This document shows, piece by piece, positions 43,570 to 52,784 of a DNA stretch of 64,000 nt (position 1 is the stretch's first letter; each line of letters opens with the position of its first letter). This DNA comes from Desulfobacteraceae bacterium (GTDB taxonomy: Bacteria > Desulfobacterota > Desulfobacteria > Desulfobacterales > Desulfosalsimonadaceae). The DNA lies in contig JAABSH010000002.1 of assembly GCA_011390465.1 (NCBI GenBank), positions 1 to 64,000 of the forward strand. Reading direction: 5' to 3'. Position numbers and translations under genes: made by a program. The notes beneath the pieces were generated by a model. That model did not search any database and was not told the origin of the DNA. It saw only the letters and a list, made by a program, of their open reading frames with translations.

Positions 43570-44790
43570 TTACATTTTGTCCACCAGGGCTTTTCCAAAT
43601 GCAGAGCAGGAAATTTCCTGCGCCCCGTCAATCTGGCGGGCCAGATCATAGGTTACGGTTTTGGCTTTTACGGTTTCCTGCAGGGAGCTTCGGATAACGT
43701 CGGCTGCCGCTTTCCAGCCCATATAGTCCAGCATCATGGCCCCGGACAGAATCAGGGAGCTGGGGTTGACCTTGTCAAGGCCCGCATATTTGGGCGCTGT
43801 GCCATGGGTGGCTTCAAACACCGCGCAATGTTCGCCGATATTGGCGCCGGGCGCCATGCCCAGTCCGCCCACCTGGGCGGCCAGGGCATCGGAAATATAG
43901 TCGCCGTTCAGGTTGGGAGTGGCAATAACCTCAAATTCTTCAGGCCGCAAGAGCACCTGCTGAAACAGCATGTCCGCGATCCGGTCTTTGATCAGAATTT
44001 TGCCTTGGGGAAGCACGCCGTCATGGGTCTTGTAGAGCTCCTCTTCGGTGAGGGTCATCTGGCCGAAGTCTTCCTTTGCCACTTCATAGCCCCATTTGCT
44101 GAAGGCGCCTTCCGTGAATTTCATGATATTGCCTTTGTGCATCAGGGTGACGCTTTTGCGGCCGTTTTCCATGGCATGGGTGATGGCGCTGGCCACCAGG
44201 CGTTTGGTGTTTTTGGCGCTCATGGGCTTGATGCCGATACCGCACGGGTCAGAGAGGAAAATTTTCATTTTTTCCCGGAAAAAGGCGATGACTTCTCTGG
44301 CTTCAGTGCTGCCGCTTTCCCATTCAATGCCCGCGTAAAGATCTTCCGTGTTTTCCCGGAAGATGACCATGTCGATTTTTTCCGGATGTTTCATGGGGCT
44401 GGGCACGGATTCAATGTATTTTACCGGCCGCACACAGGCAAAAAGATCCAGTTTCTGGCGGATGCTGACGTTGAGACTCCGGATGCCCTTGCCCACCGGC
44501 GTGGTCAGGGGGCCTTTGATGGCCACCACATGTTTTTTGATCTGGTCCAGGGCGTCGTCGGAAAGCCATTGGCCGGTTTTTTCAAATCCTTTTTCCCCCA
44601 CCAGCAGTTCTTTCCAGGTGATGCGTTTTGCGCCCTTATAGGCCGCGGCCACTGCGCCGTCAATGACCATGCGGGTGGCTCGCCAGATGTCCGGGCCGGT
44701 GCCGTCTCCTTCAATAAAGGGGAGGATAACGTTATCCGGTACCAATAAGGTGCCGTCACTGTTTTTGGTGATGATGTCTGGAGTTTCCAT
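43570..44790 (-). CDS. icd: isocitrate dehydrogenase (NADP type)
   Basis: The 406-residue enzyme oxidises isocitrate to 2-oxoglutarate. Motifs are [33 protein letters not shown], the substrate arginine region [43 protein letters not shown], the divalent-metal ligands in [26 protein letters not shown], and an [11 protein letters not shown] loop. The length and the [12 protein letters not shown] stretch fit the bacterial Icd family. It ends 26 bases before the comF start. The coenzyme preference is an inference from family. Confidence 0.93.
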   Translation of the reverse strand: METPDIITKNSDGTLLVPDNVILPFIEGDGTGPDIWRATRMVIDGAVAAAYKGAKRITWKELLVGEKGFEKTGQWLSDDALDQIKKHVVAIKGPLTTPVGKGIRSLNVSIRQKLDLFACVRPVKYIESVPSPMKHPEKIDMVIFRENTEDLYAGIEWESGSTEAREVIAFFREKMKIFLSDPCGIGIKPMSAKNTKRLVASAITHAMENGRKSVTLMHKGNIMKFTEGAFSKWGYEVAKEDFGQMTLTEEELYKTHDGVLPQGKILIKDRIADMLFQQVLLRPEEFEVIATPNLNGDYISDALAAQVGGLGMAPGANIGEHCAVFEATHGTAPKYAGLDKVNPSSLILSGAMMLDYMGWKAAADVIRSSLQETVKAKTVTYDLARQIDGAQEISCSAFGKALVDKM

Positions 44791-44852
44791 ATATTTTTCC
44801 TTTTTTTATGTTTTTCTGGGTTTTATTTTTCATTTCCGGCCCGGTGTTGAAC

Positions 44853-44908
44853 GCGTGGCGCCGAACAAGTAGTGCCGGTCAAGTGGCGCCAGTCAAGTGG
44901 CGCCGGTC
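44853..44908. repeat. four tandem 14-base repeats
   Basis: Four units of 14 bases (consensus aagtggcgccggtc) lie end to end at 44853-44866, 44867-44880, 44881-44894 and 44895-44908. The last overlaps the rlmB stop codon, so the repeat is partly coding. Confidence 0.7.
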
Positions 44909-45657
44909 AGATGCCGCTGCCGGTAAACTTCATACATGGCAACCGCGCCTGCCACTGAAGCATTCAGGGAACTGACCGGGCCGGTCTGGGGAATCGAGCG
45001 TAAAAAATCGCAGTGCTGTTTCACCAGGGGCCGGATGCCGGTGCCTTCGCCTCCCACCACCAGGACAATATTTCCAGTAAAATCATTTTCATATATCGAT
45101 TGGCCCCCGCCCATGTCAAGTCCGATGATCCAGTACCCGTGTTTTTTTAATTCCTTCAGGGTAGTGGCCAGGTTTACCACAGATGCCAGGCAAATATGTT
45201 CAAGTGCTCCGGCCGAGGCTTTGGAAACCGCGGGAGAGGGCGGTGCGGAGCGGTCCCTGGGAATTACCACGCCGGTAACGCCCGTGCACAGGGCGGACCG
45301 GATCAGGGCGCCGAGATTATAGGGATCCACGATATTGTCCAGAATCAGAAGAAAACCGGCGGATGTGTCGGCGGACGTGCTGGCGGAAGCGTTTGAAAGA
45401 ATCTCGTTAAGGGACAGCAGCGGACAGGGAGATACCCGGGCCGCCATTCCCTGGTGAGTGTCCGCGCCGCACAGGGCCGCAAGTTTCTGGCGGGACAGAA
45501 CATGAACCGCAATCCCGGCTGCTTCGGCCCGGGCGGTTATTTCATCTGTTCGCCGGTTGTTTTTGCCCTGCATCTGAAAAAGATCGTAAAAAGTGCGTTT
45601 TTCCGCTGCCAGTGCTTCAAAAACCGGGTGGATACCGTAAATAATTTCTGTTTTCAT
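44893..45657 (-). CDS. rlmB: 23S rRNA 2'-O-ribose methyltransferase, RlmB/TrmH family
   Basis: The 254-residue SPOUT protein starts IYGIHPVFEALAAEKRTFYDL and has LLILDNIVDPYNLGALIRSAL, GVTGVVIPRDRSAPPSPAVSKASAGALEHI, VVGGEGTGIRPLVKQHCDFL and IPQTGPVSSLNASVAGAVAMYE, the knot and SAM loop of RlmB. RlmB methylates G2251 of 23S rRNA; the exact target here is by family. It ends a yicC-remA-gmk-rlmB group and its last codons lie in the 14-base repeat. Three bases separate it from gmk, so they are surely co-translated. Confidence 0.9.
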   Translation of the reverse strand: MKTEIIYGIHPVFEALAAEKRTFYDLFQMQGKNNRRTDEITARAEAAGIAVHVLSRQKLAALCGADTHQGMAARVSPCPLLSLNEILSNASASTSADTSAGFLLILDNIVDPYNLGALIRSALCTGVTGVVIPRDRSAPPSPAVSKASAGALEHICLASVVNLATTLKELKKHGYWIIGLDMGGGQSIYENDFTGNIVLVVGGEGTGIRPLVKQHCDFLRSIPQTGPVSSLNASVAGAVAMYEVYRQRHLTGAT

Positions 45658-45659
45658 TT

Positions 45660-46277
45660 TTATCCGGCGTCCGGATGGGCGATAATAGCGGTCAGTGCCT
45701 GAATCGCGGCCGGAAGCGCATCATTTATCACAACATGCTGGTAAAATTTTTTATTGGCCATCTCCTGCTCGGCGGCGGCCAGCCGTTTGGCAATGATTTT
45801 CGGGCAGTCCGTGCCCCGATGAACCAGGCGGTTTTTAAGGGCCTCAAAAGACGGTGGCATGATAAAAATGGTGATACTGTCCGGATACCTGTCCAGAATC
45901 TGGCGGGCCCCCTTGTAATCGATATCCATCAGGATGTCTTTGCCCTCAGACAATTGCCGGTCAATAAACCGGGCCGATGTTCCATAATAATGGTCATAAA
46001 TTCTGGCATATTCCGCCCACACATGGTTATCAATATTTTTTTTAAATTCCTGCTCCGATATGAAAAAATAATCCACTCCGTCCTGCTCTCCGGGCCTTGG
46101 CGGGCGGGTGGTGTGGGAAATGGAATAGGACAGGGCAGGCAGTTTTTCTAATACGGCATTGCACAAGGTGGTTTTACCGGCGCCGGAAGGCGCGGAAACA
46201 ATAAACAGCCGGCCATGGCGCGCAGCAGTGCCGTTTGGATGGGGAGGTTGGTTGAATTGTTGGGTATGCGCATTCAT
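45660..46277 (-). CDS. gmk: guanylate kinase
   Basis: The 205-residue kinase has the P-loop VSAPSGAGKTTLC, the GMP-binding SISHTTRPPRPGEQDGVDYFF, WAEYARIYDHYYGTSA and LMDIDYKGARQI. A 20-residue, glutamine- and proline-rich head precedes the fold; a later start is possible because no clear ribosome site marks the first ATG. It converts GMP to GDP in the cytoplasm. It follows remA by 16 bases. Confidence 0.92.
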   Translation of the reverse strand: MNAHTQQFNQPPHPNGTAARHGRLFIVSAPSGAGKTTLCNAVLEKLPALSYSISHTTRPPRPGEQDGVDYFFISEQEFKKNIDNHVWAEYARIYDHYYGTSARFIDRQLSEGKDILMDIDYKGARQILDRYPDSITIFIMPPSFEALKNRLVHRGTDCPKIIAKRLAAAEQEMANKKFYQHVVINDALPAAIQALTAIIAHPDAG

Positions 46278-46293
46278 TTCCGTCTGGGGATTT

Positions 46294-46578
46294 TTACGGG
46301 TTCTGGTTTTGGGGGTCTTGTTTTTCCTGCTTTTCCTTTAACGCCTCGTAGCGCTGGGCAATGGTTTCCGGCTGGGAAGCGGACAACACAATATAGTTGT
46401 CTTTTAAGAAAATGATGGACCGGGTTTTTCGGCCGTGGGTGGCGTCAAGCAGTCGGTTTTCATCTTTGGCATCATCTCTCAGGCGCCGCATGGGAGCGGA
46501 ATTCGGGGATAAAATGGCAATGATGTTATTGGCCACCACGCTGCTGCCGTGACCGATATTGAGTAAGGTGTATGTCAT
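46294..46578 (-). CDS. remA: RemA-like regulator (DUF370)
   Basis: The 94-residue protein has the DUF370 core: LLNIGHGSSVVANNIIAILSP, DENRLLDATHGRKTRSIIFL and a DNYIVLSASQPETIAQR end. In Bacillus subtilis RemA is a DNA-binding activator of matrix genes. In this phylum the gene sits between yicC and gmk, as here. A 12-residue, glutamine- and asparagine-rich tail (KQEKQDPQNQNP) is extra. The role in the present organism is inferred from the family only. Confidence 0.85.
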   Translation of the reverse strand: MTYTLLNIGHGSSVVANNIIAILSPNSAPMRRLRDDAKDENRLLDATHGRKTRSIIFLKDNYIVLSASQPETIAQRYEALKEKQEKQDPQNQNP

Positions 46579-46610
46579 TTTTTATATCCTGTTTTTTGTT
46601 TTTATAAGCA

Positions 46611-47492
46611 TTATTCAATATTCTGGATTTGTTCCCGGATTTTTTCCAGTTCTGTTTTGGCCGCCACAATAACGTGAACAATATCCGCATCCGCTGCCTT
46701 GCTGCCCATGGTATTGAATTCCCGGTTGAATTCCTGGATCAGGAAATTTAAAGACCGGCCACAGGAGGCGGCCTCCTTCATCATGGCGCGGAACTGCATC
46801 AAATGGCTGCGGGCCCGGACAAGTTCTTCGGAAATATCGCTTTTATCCGCAAGAAAGGCGGCCTCCTGGGCAATCCGGGCCGGATCAATTTCCACCATGC
46901 CCTGGGTCAGGGCCGTGATCCGGTTTTTCAGTTTTTCCTGATACACCGGCAGAAGCCCGTCTGCACGGGATTCAATTTCGTCAATGCGGGATTCGATAAA
47001 TGCCAGGCGCTCTTTCAGATCGGCTTCAAGGGCCGTGCCTTCGGTTTTTTTCATGGCGTCGAAATCCGCCAGAGCGGTATTCAGGCAGGTTTCCAGATGC
47101 GGCCAGATAGCATCCGTATTTACTTCCGGGTCTGCGGTGTCAATGATTCCGCTGCGGGTGGCAAGCAGTTCCAGGCTGATGTCCGCGGTGAGGTGAAGCC
47201 GGTTTTTGAGCGCGGACAGGGTCTCGTAATAAGCGTCTGCCATGGGGGCATTGATGGTGAACAGCTGCTGGTTTTCAACAGTTTCCGTGATGGAGACCCG
47301 GATTTCCACCCGGCCCCGGGTCACTGCCCGGGAAAGGGTTTTTTTGATTTTATCCTCAAGTAATGCATACCGGTGGTAAAGTTTCAGTGCGGTATCCAGG
47401 TGCCGGCTGTTGTACCCGCGGATTTCAACGGCAATGGACAGGGCAGGGGCGGTAAAATCGGATCGGGCATAGGCGGTCATGCTTTTGATCAT
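46611..47492 (-). CDS. yicC: YicC-family endoribonuclease
   Basis: The 293-residue protein starts KSMTAYARSDFTAPALSIAV and has EIRGYNSRHLDTALKLY, LSRAVTRGRVEIRVSI, and the catalytic-type C-terminal block FLIQEFNREFNTMGSKAADAD with VIVAAKTELEKIREQIQN. YicC proteins are metal-dependent RNA nucleases that act in stress responses. It is the first gene of the yicC-remA-gmk-rlmB group. Length and order are normal for the phylum. The start follows a weak signal only. Confidence 0.9.
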   Translation of the reverse strand: MIKSMTAYARSDFTAPALSIAVEIRGYNSRHLDTALKLYHRYALLEDKIKKTLSRAVTRGRVEIRVSITETVENQQLFTINAPMADAYYETLSALKNRLHLTADISLELLATRSGIIDTADPEVNTDAIWPHLETCLNTALADFDAMKKTEGTALEADLKERLAFIESRIDEIESRADGLLPVYQEKLKNRITALTQGMVEIDPARIAQEAAFLADKSDISEELVRARSHLMQFRAMMKEAASCGRSLNFLIQEFNREFNTMGSKAADADIVHVIVAAKTELEKIREQIQNIE

Positions 47493-47565
47493 GGTTATGG
47501 TTCCGTTTATAAGATGCTTGGGTTACGTGTGAATGATAAATAAACTCTAAATTAAATACTGTTCT

Positions 47566-49299
47566 TTATGTCAGTTGTTTCGGGGGCGCTGGCTTTTTAG
47601 CGACAGATTCAATCCCTTCATTTACCACACTCATAATTTTATGAATTAATTTTTTATGAGATGATAGTTCCGCTAAGGCCAGGCCTTTCATGGAAAGAAA
47701 TTGATCCTCTCTGGTTTTGATTGTGGATAGCAGGTCAATGTCGCCCTCATCCCCAAGTTTGATCAGGCACAAAATAGTGATCTGAAAAAATTGCAGAAGG
47801 GGCAACAGAACGTCTTTGCTGTGTTCAGAACAGTAAAGTTCGGATTTCGGATTGGCATATGCCTTGACGGTATCTGCAACAATGGATTTGAATTCTTTAC
47901 CCCAGACAAGGGTTAAGAAAATAAAAAGCTCCCGCATCACATTTATAAGATAAGAAAGGGGCATTACATTACTTTTTGTGTTGCCTTTTTTAAGGGCTAA
48001 GACCAGATTTTTCCTGATGGTAATGTGTTTTTGTAAGAATTTATCCGCCCATTTATCATTGATTTCGGAAGATAATCGCTTTACCAGCTGATCGTTCAGG
48101 GGGTCTTTTGAAAAAAGGACTTCTCCGGGCGTATGACCAAAATCATAGGAAATGCTTGCATAGTTTTTGAAGAGCAGCAGGTTGGCGACAAATAATGCGT
48201 CCCGGTCTGAAAACTGAAGCTGAAGGGGATAATAATAAAAATCCTTGAGAATGTAATCCACATATTCATTCAATGATTTATTGCCGGCAATAAACCGCAG
48301 AATGCAGTTTAAAATGGCTTCCCGGTCATCTTCAATAAGCACGGATTTAAGATCCATCCAGAAGATATAAAACGCATTTTCCCATTCGTTAAAAATTCGC
48401 TGGCTCTGGTTGAACTTATTTCTGTTGAACCGCCCGTCCTTATCAAAACAGTTCCGCCATGTTTGAATAAATCTGTTATTATTAATTTCAATGGGAGATT
48501 TTTTGAGTTTGGACCTTAATTCTTCAATGGAAAAAATTGCATCATAAATACTGCTGGCATTGTCAAGATTTGTTCGGGAGGCGTCCTGCTTCATCAGGGT
48601 GTCGACTTTATCCACCATTGTTTGAAATTTTTGCAAATTGGATTTATTTATGTCCGCAAGGATGGTGAGACCTGGGCTTGGCCGTTTGTCGCCGTCCAGA
48701 ATAAACCCGAATTTTTTGCGGTTTTCTGTAAAATATTTACCCCAGGCGTGAAGGGCAGTTCTCATCATCTGCTGGTCCTGAAATTCCCATTTGCTGAGGT
48801 GAATAACAATGATATAGATATTTTCCGTGTAAAAAAAATCAAATGTTTTTTTCAACTGCCGGCTCATTTCTTCCGCATCCATGATACCAAACCGGATCAG
48901 GTAATCCAACTGTTGGTTGTCAATGACGCAGTCTCCCACGGATATTACATAATCATTGTTCAGAAAATAGTCCTGGTCCGAGTATTGTGCTGACGGGCTT
49001 AACCCCCTGTGTCGGATAATGATATCTTTGTCAACCCCCTTTGCCGGTATGGTGTTGATCTCTGAAAGGAGTTCAATCAGGGATTGAATCTTTTCGTTAT
49101 TTACCACCGCTTCTTTATCATGAAATTGTTCCATGGTGACTGACAGGCTGTTGGCAAAATCCAGAATATTTTTCCGCCAATCATTAAGTTTCTGAAATTC
49201 ATCTATAAAATCATTTGTTTCATTGGTTTCAGGATGTCGGGCAGAGCCAAAAAGGGTTTGGGCCGCGTGATTCAGTTCCTTTAAAAGAGATGCTTCCAT
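47566..49299 (-). CDS. unrecognised 577-residue protein of the PilT-type operon
   Basis: I do not recognise a family. The start (ATG after GAGGAAA) is good and the frame is long. The protein is mainly helical and charged. The first 90 residues include an acidic linker (ARHPETNETNDFIDEF). Next come YVISVGDCVIDNQQLDYLIRFG and IYIIVIHLSKWEF, then KFGFILDGDKRPSPGLTILAD and several long helices such as NVMRELFIFLTLVWG and QFFQITILCLIKLGDEG. There is no signal peptide and no sure membrane span. It lies 22 bases after a PilT-type ATPase gene, at the end of a four-gene unit, so it may be a partner of those motors. GC is lower than in the flanking housekeeping genes. Confidence 0.75.
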   Translation of the reverse strand: MEASLLKELNHAAQTLFGSARHPETNETNDFIDEFQKLNDWRKNILDFANSLSVTMEQFHDKEAVVNNEKIQSLIELLSEINTIPAKGVDKDIIIRHRGLSPSAQYSDQDYFLNNDYVISVGDCVIDNQQLDYLIRFGIMDAEEMSRQLKKTFDFFYTENIYIIVIHLSKWEFQDQQMMRTALHAWGKYFTENRKKFGFILDGDKRPSPGLTILADINKSNLQKFQTMVDKVDTLMKQDASRTNLDNASSIYDAIFSIEELRSKLKKSPIEINNNRFIQTWRNCFDKDGRFNRNKFNQSQRIFNEWENAFYIFWMDLKSVLIEDDREAILNCILRFIAGNKSLNEYVDYILKDFYYYPLQLQFSDRDALFVANLLLFKNYASISYDFGHTPGEVLFSKDPLNDQLVKRLSSEINDKWADKFLQKHITIRKNLVLALKKGNTKSNVMPLSYLINVMRELFIFLTLVWGKEFKSIVADTVKAYANPKSELYCSEHSKDVLLPLLQFFQITILCLIKLGDEGDIDLLSTIKTREDQFLSMKGLALAELSSHKKLIHKIMSVVNEGIESVAKKPAPPKQLT

Positions 49300-49321
49300 G
49301 GTTGGTTTTCCTCATGGCAAA

Positions 49322-50362
49322 TTAAATAAATCGGGATTTGTCAATGGCTTTTTCGTAGGCAGCCTGTTTGGCTATTTTGTTTTCCTTTACCAGCTTCAAC
49401 AGATGGCTGTCCATGCTCTGCATGCCTTCGGACGTGCCTGTCTGCAAAATAGAAGCGATTTGAGAAATTTTGCCTTCCCGGATCATATTGGCCAGAGCGG
49501 TGGATCCGATAAGGATTTCATTGGCAGCACACCTGCCGCCGGTTTTTGTTTTTATCAGTTGTTGGGCAATAACGGCCCGGAGAGATTCCGAAAGCATGGT
49601 TCTGATCTGGGACTGTTGATTGGATGGAAATACATTAATAATGCGATCAATGGTTCTAGCCGCACTGTTGGTATGAAGTGTTCCAAATACCAGAATGCCA
49701 AGCTCGGCGCAGGTTAGCGCAAGAGCGATGGTTTCAAGGTCCCGCATTTCACCTACCAGGATAATGTCCGGATTTTCCCGGCTGGCTACTTTTAAGGCTT
49801 CACCAAAGCTTTTTGCATGAGAACCGATTTCACGATGCGTGATAAGGCATTTTTTGTTTTGATGAACAAATTCCAGCGGATCTTCAATGGTGATGATATG
49901 GGCGTCGCGTTGTTCATTGATATAATCAATAATCGCCGCTAACGTGGTTGATTTTCCGCTGCCGGTAGGGCCGGTCACCAAAACCAGCCCCTTTGTATAT
50001 TCTGAAATTTGTTTTAAAACAGGCGGCAGTGCAAGATCTTCCAGCGTGAGTATTTTTGCTGGAATAATCCTGAAAACTGCACCAAGCCCGCGGTGCTGAT
50101 AAAAAAAATTGCATCTGAACCGCCCGACGTTGTCAAGTTCATAGGCCATGTCAAAATCAAGAGTTTGTTCAAGTTGAATCTGTTGTTCCCGTGATAAAAT
50201 TTCGTAAAGAATCCGTCGGTTGGAATCAGGGGAAAGCGTTGGATGCTCAAGCGCCACCAACTCTCCACTGAGACGGATCATCGGTGGTAAACCGATCACC
50301 ATGTGCAAATCACTGGCGCCTTTTTCTTCCATTTCCGTGAAATATTGATGAAGCAGATTCAT
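49322..50362 (-). CDS. PilT/PilU-type twitching ATPase, copy 2
   Basis: The 346-residue hexameric AAA+ ATPase has Walker A VTGPTGSGKSTTLAAIIDYI, a Walker B/Asp-box ENPDIILVGEMRDLETIALAL, an AIRAEL-like segment replaced by TMLSESLRAVIAQQLI, and the N-terminal SDLHMVIGLPPMIRLSGEL. PilT proteins power pilus retraction. The Asp box reads ITIEDPLEF and the His box GTLHTNSA, both normal. It is preceded by a second, divergent copy. No pilin or secretin gene is in the window, so the structure it drives is unknown. Confidence 0.88.
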   Translation of the reverse strand: MNLLHQYFTEMEEKGASDLHMVIGLPPMIRLSGELVALEHPTLSPDSNRRILYEILSREQQIQLEQTLDFDMAYELDNVGRFRCNFFYQHRGLGAVFRIIPAKILTLEDLALPPVLKQISEYTKGLVLVTGPTGSGKSTTLAAIIDYINEQRDAHIITIEDPLEFVHQNKKCLITHREIGSHAKSFGEALKVASRENPDIILVGEMRDLETIALALTCAELGILVFGTLHTNSAARTIDRIINVFPSNQQSQIRTMLSESLRAVIAQQLIKTKTGGRCAANEILIGSTALANMIREGKISQIASILQTGTSEGMQSMDSHLLKLVKENKIAKQAAYEKAIDKSRFI

Positions 50363-50423
50363 TGTTGATGTATCCTTGATATAAAACCGGATTTCAATAT
50401 GAAAAAAGACCGGTTCGGTAATT

Positions 50424-51476
50424 TTAAAGATATGATTTGAATTTATCCGGTTTATTTGAATTCAGCATCGCTGTTTTTGCTGAAATTTTTCCATCCTGAA
50501 CCAGTTGTAACAAAGAATCATCCATAAGGATCATGCCATTTTTTTTTTGGGTTTGTATCATGGATGGAATCTGATAAGTTTTTTCATCACGGATCAGGTT
50601 GGTGATTGGCAACGTTCCAATCAATATTTCCAGTGCCAGCACCATTTTTCCCCCGTCTATGGATGGCAGAAGCCGTTGGGTAATAATGCCTTTTAATGTT
50701 TCACTCACCATCGACCGAATTTGATTTTGTTCATTGGCCGGGAAGGAATCAATGACCCGCTCCACGGTTTTATGGGCGCTGGATGTCGATAGGGTTCCGA
50801 TGACAAGATGCCCGGTTTCAGATGCTGTAATGGCAAGGGAAATTGTTTCCAGATCCCGGAGCTCGCCAATCATGATAACATCCGGATCCTGTCGCAGGGC
50901 ACCTTTTAAAGCATTGGCATAGCTTAACGTGTCGGTTCCCAGTTCCCGCTGGTTGACCACCCCTTTTTTGAAAGGATGCACAAATTCAATGGGATCTTCA
51001 ATGGTAAGGATGTGGTGTGACCGATTTTCATTGAGATAGTCAATCATTGCCGCAAGTGTAGTGGACTTGCCCTGTCCGGTAGCACCAGTGACTAGAATGA
51101 TGCCCTGATGATTGTCCAGAATTTTTTTGATGATGTCTGGCAACCCAAGGGTGTCAATCGATAAAATTGCCGGTGGTATAATACGGAAAACAGCACTCAG
51201 GCCCCGCTGATGTTGCATGAGACTTCCCCGGAACCGACCACTGCCGGGGATTTCATAAACAAAATCCAGTTGAAGGGTTTGCTCAAAGATTTTTTGCTGG
51301 GAGGGAGATAATAATTCAAAAATGACTTCCTGACATTTTGTCAGGCTCAGGGATGCGTTTTCTAATTTTTTCAATTTACCTAAATGTCGGATAATAATTG
51401 GCTCACCGGTTACAATGTGGATATCTGAGGCATTTGCCTTAGCAGCCGCAGAGAAAAGTTCATCTAGTTTTGCCAT
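50424..51476 (-). CDS. PilT-type ATPase, copy 1
   Basis: The 350-residue protein is another PilT-like ATPase: SDIHIVTGEPIIIRHLGKLK at the start, Walker A VTGATGQGKSTTLAAMIDYL (Gln in place of Ser/Thr after Gly), ITIEDPIEFVHP, DPDVIMIGELRDLETISLAI and GTLSTSSAHKTVERVI, where Ser replaces the usual His of the His box. The Walker A and His-box changes suggest altered ATPase behaviour. It comes 61 bases before copy 2 and 24 bases after the small gene, so all are one operon. Confidence 0.88.
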   Translation of the reverse strand: MAKLDELFSAAAKANASDIHIVTGEPIIIRHLGKLKKLENASLSLTKCQEVIFELLSPSQQKIFEQTLQLDFVYEIPGSGRFRGSLMQHQRGLSAVFRIIPPAILSIDTLGLPDIIKKILDNHQGIILVTGATGQGKSTTLAAMIDYLNENRSHHILTIEDPIEFVHPFKKGVVNQRELGTDTLSYANALKGALRQDPDVIMIGELRDLETISLAITASETGHLVIGTLSTSSAHKTVERVIDSFPANEQNQIRSMVSETLKGIITQRLLPSIDGGKMVLALEILIGTLPITNLIRDEKTYQIPSMIQTQKKNGMILMDDSLLQLVQDGKISAKTAMLNSNKPDKFKSYL

Positions 51477-51500
51477 GGGACAACCCTTTATCGCTTTTCG

Positions 51501-51755
51501 TCAATCTTTTGCCTGAGATGCCAAATTTTTTGGCATGATAATTTCGATATCTTTTTTATTCACATTTAAAAAAGACGATGTTAAAATATGCTCTCCTGTT
51601 TGGCGTGTGACTTCAACATCTGTTAAAGCGATAAATTCTTTTGCCTCATTTATGCAATCCGTTAATCTGACGCCTTCCAAAAGATAAAGAGATCCCTCAA
51701 TTTTAAACTGGCGGGTAAAAACCAGGACAGCTTGTTTGTCGGTCATATCACTCAT
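51501..51755 (-). CDS. small protein heading the PilT-type operon (84 aa)
   Basis: The 84-residue product starts at ATG 51755 after TTTGGGGGTAGTG. The core QFKIEGSLYLLEGVRLTDCI and EAKEFIALTDVEVTRQ recalls a group of small beta-rich proteins (DUF6812-like) found near PilT and PilZ genes; I am only moderately sure of that. The end is KKDIEIIMPKNLASQ. It is the first gene of the unit that leads to the 577-residue protein and may regulate or bridge the motors. Confidence 0.6.
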   Translation of the reverse strand: MSDMTDKQAVLVFTRQFKIEGSLYLLEGVRLTDCINEAKEFIALTDVEVTRQTGEHILTSSFLNVNKKDIEIIMPKNLASQAKD

Positions 51756-51811
51756 CACTACCCCCAAACGTATGACTTAGGATTAGATTATTTGAAAAAC
51801 GGCAATAAAAA

Positions 51812-52342
51812 TTAAGAAAAAGACTGGGCGTCCTTAATATATTTGTTGCGGACCCGGTAAAGAAACGCCTGGGTTTCAGGGGCAGTGTAATCCGGGTAGG
51901 TCCAGGGCAGGCTCTCGAAAGCGCCCCTGTGAAAGATAAGGGTGAGATCCGCGTAAATGTGATGGCCGATATAAATCCGGTGGGCAAAATTTTTGCCCGT
52001 GGCCAGCACAAAGCGTTCCCGGAGCATATACCCGGGGTCAATATTCACCCGCCGGTGTCCCTGAAGGGACAGGGTTTTTTCAATGGCATTGGTTTTCTGT
52101 TTGATCTCTGAAAGCGCTCCCTGGCTGACAAGGGATTTAAAGGCCATCATTCGCCGCACCAGGGCCTGCCCCATTTCCTGTTCATAATACCGGGTGTAGT
52201 CAAAAGGCATCCAGCCGCTCATGAGATCAATGTCGCCGAACTGCCGGGTCAGATCTTCCAAAACCCGCGCAAGCAGGGCTTGCTCGGCCGTGAATATGCC
52301 GATGACCAGTTTGGCGGCCTGGGGAGGGGTGGGAAGACTCAT
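51812..52342 (-). CDS. DUF4416 family protein
   Basis: The 176-residue protein has the DUF4416 signature: LVIGIFTAEQALLARVLEDL, GDIDLMSGWMPFDYTRYYEQEMG, KTNAIEKTLSLQGHRRVNIDPGYM, KNFAHRIYIGHHIYADLTLIFH and SLPWTYPDYTAPETQAFLYRVR. The family is common in deltaproteobacterial-type genomes and its function is unknown. It lies 37 bases after the trm112-like gene, in the same direction, and may be co-transcribed with it. Confidence 0.85.
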   Translation of the reverse strand: MSLPTPPQAAKLVIGIFTAEQALLARVLEDLTRQFGDIDLMSGWMPFDYTRYYEQEMGQALVRRMMAFKSLVSQGALSEIKQKTNAIEKTLSLQGHRRVNIDPGYMLRERFVLATGKNFAHRIYIGHHIYADLTLIFHRGAFESLPWTYPDYTAPETQAFLYRVRNKYIKDAQSFS

Positions 52343-52379
52343 CCGTTAAAAAAGGCCGCTGTAACTGCCGCTGCCCATG

Positions 52380-52559
52380 TCAGGATGCGTTGTCCAGCGG
52401 TTTTGCTTCATCAATCAGCATTACCGGGATGTCGTCGCGTATTTCATAAATCAGTTTGCAGGCTTCACAGACCAGCCCGTCTCGGGTTTCATTGAGATAA
52501 ATTTTTCCCTTGCACTGGGGGCAAACCAGAATATCAAGAAGCTCCTGACTGACTGCCAT
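52380..52559 (-). CDS. Trm112-like zinc-ribbon protein
   Basis: The 59-residue protein starts at ATG 52559 after GAGGAGACC. It has the Trm112/YcaR pattern: SQELLDILVCPQCKGKIYLN, then GLVCEACKLIYEIRDDIPVML and IDEAKPLD. Two CxxC pairs bind zinc. Bacterial members are small companions of methyltransferases and cell-envelope enzymes. A longer frame exists upstream but has no start signal. A short repeat (ggatgatgat, twice) lies just before the gene. Confidence 0.8.
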   Translation of the reverse strand: MAVSQELLDILVCPQCKGKIYLNETRDGLVCEACKLIYEIRDDIPVMLIDEAKPLDNAS

Positions 52560-52784
52560 GGGGGGTCTCCTCGGAATAAAAATAAAAAAATGTCCGGATG
52601 ATGATGCCAGACCGGATGATGATACCAGATTGGATGTCAGACAATAGGTTTGTGATAATGTGCTTTTGCGACAATGCACTTGGGATTGGCCCAGTGCGAA
52701 ACAGCAGCAATGCAACCCCTGAAATCGTCAAAACCCGCGCCATAACAGGAAATCACATCAAAATCAGATAACATAATAAAAAAT

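Noticed and set aside
43438-44748. Plus-strand frame of 436 codons across comF and icd
   Set aside because: It mirrors icd and comF, which have full family motifs on the minus strand.
44853-44908. CRISPR-like repeat
   Set aside because: The 14-base units are directly adjacent and have no spacers.
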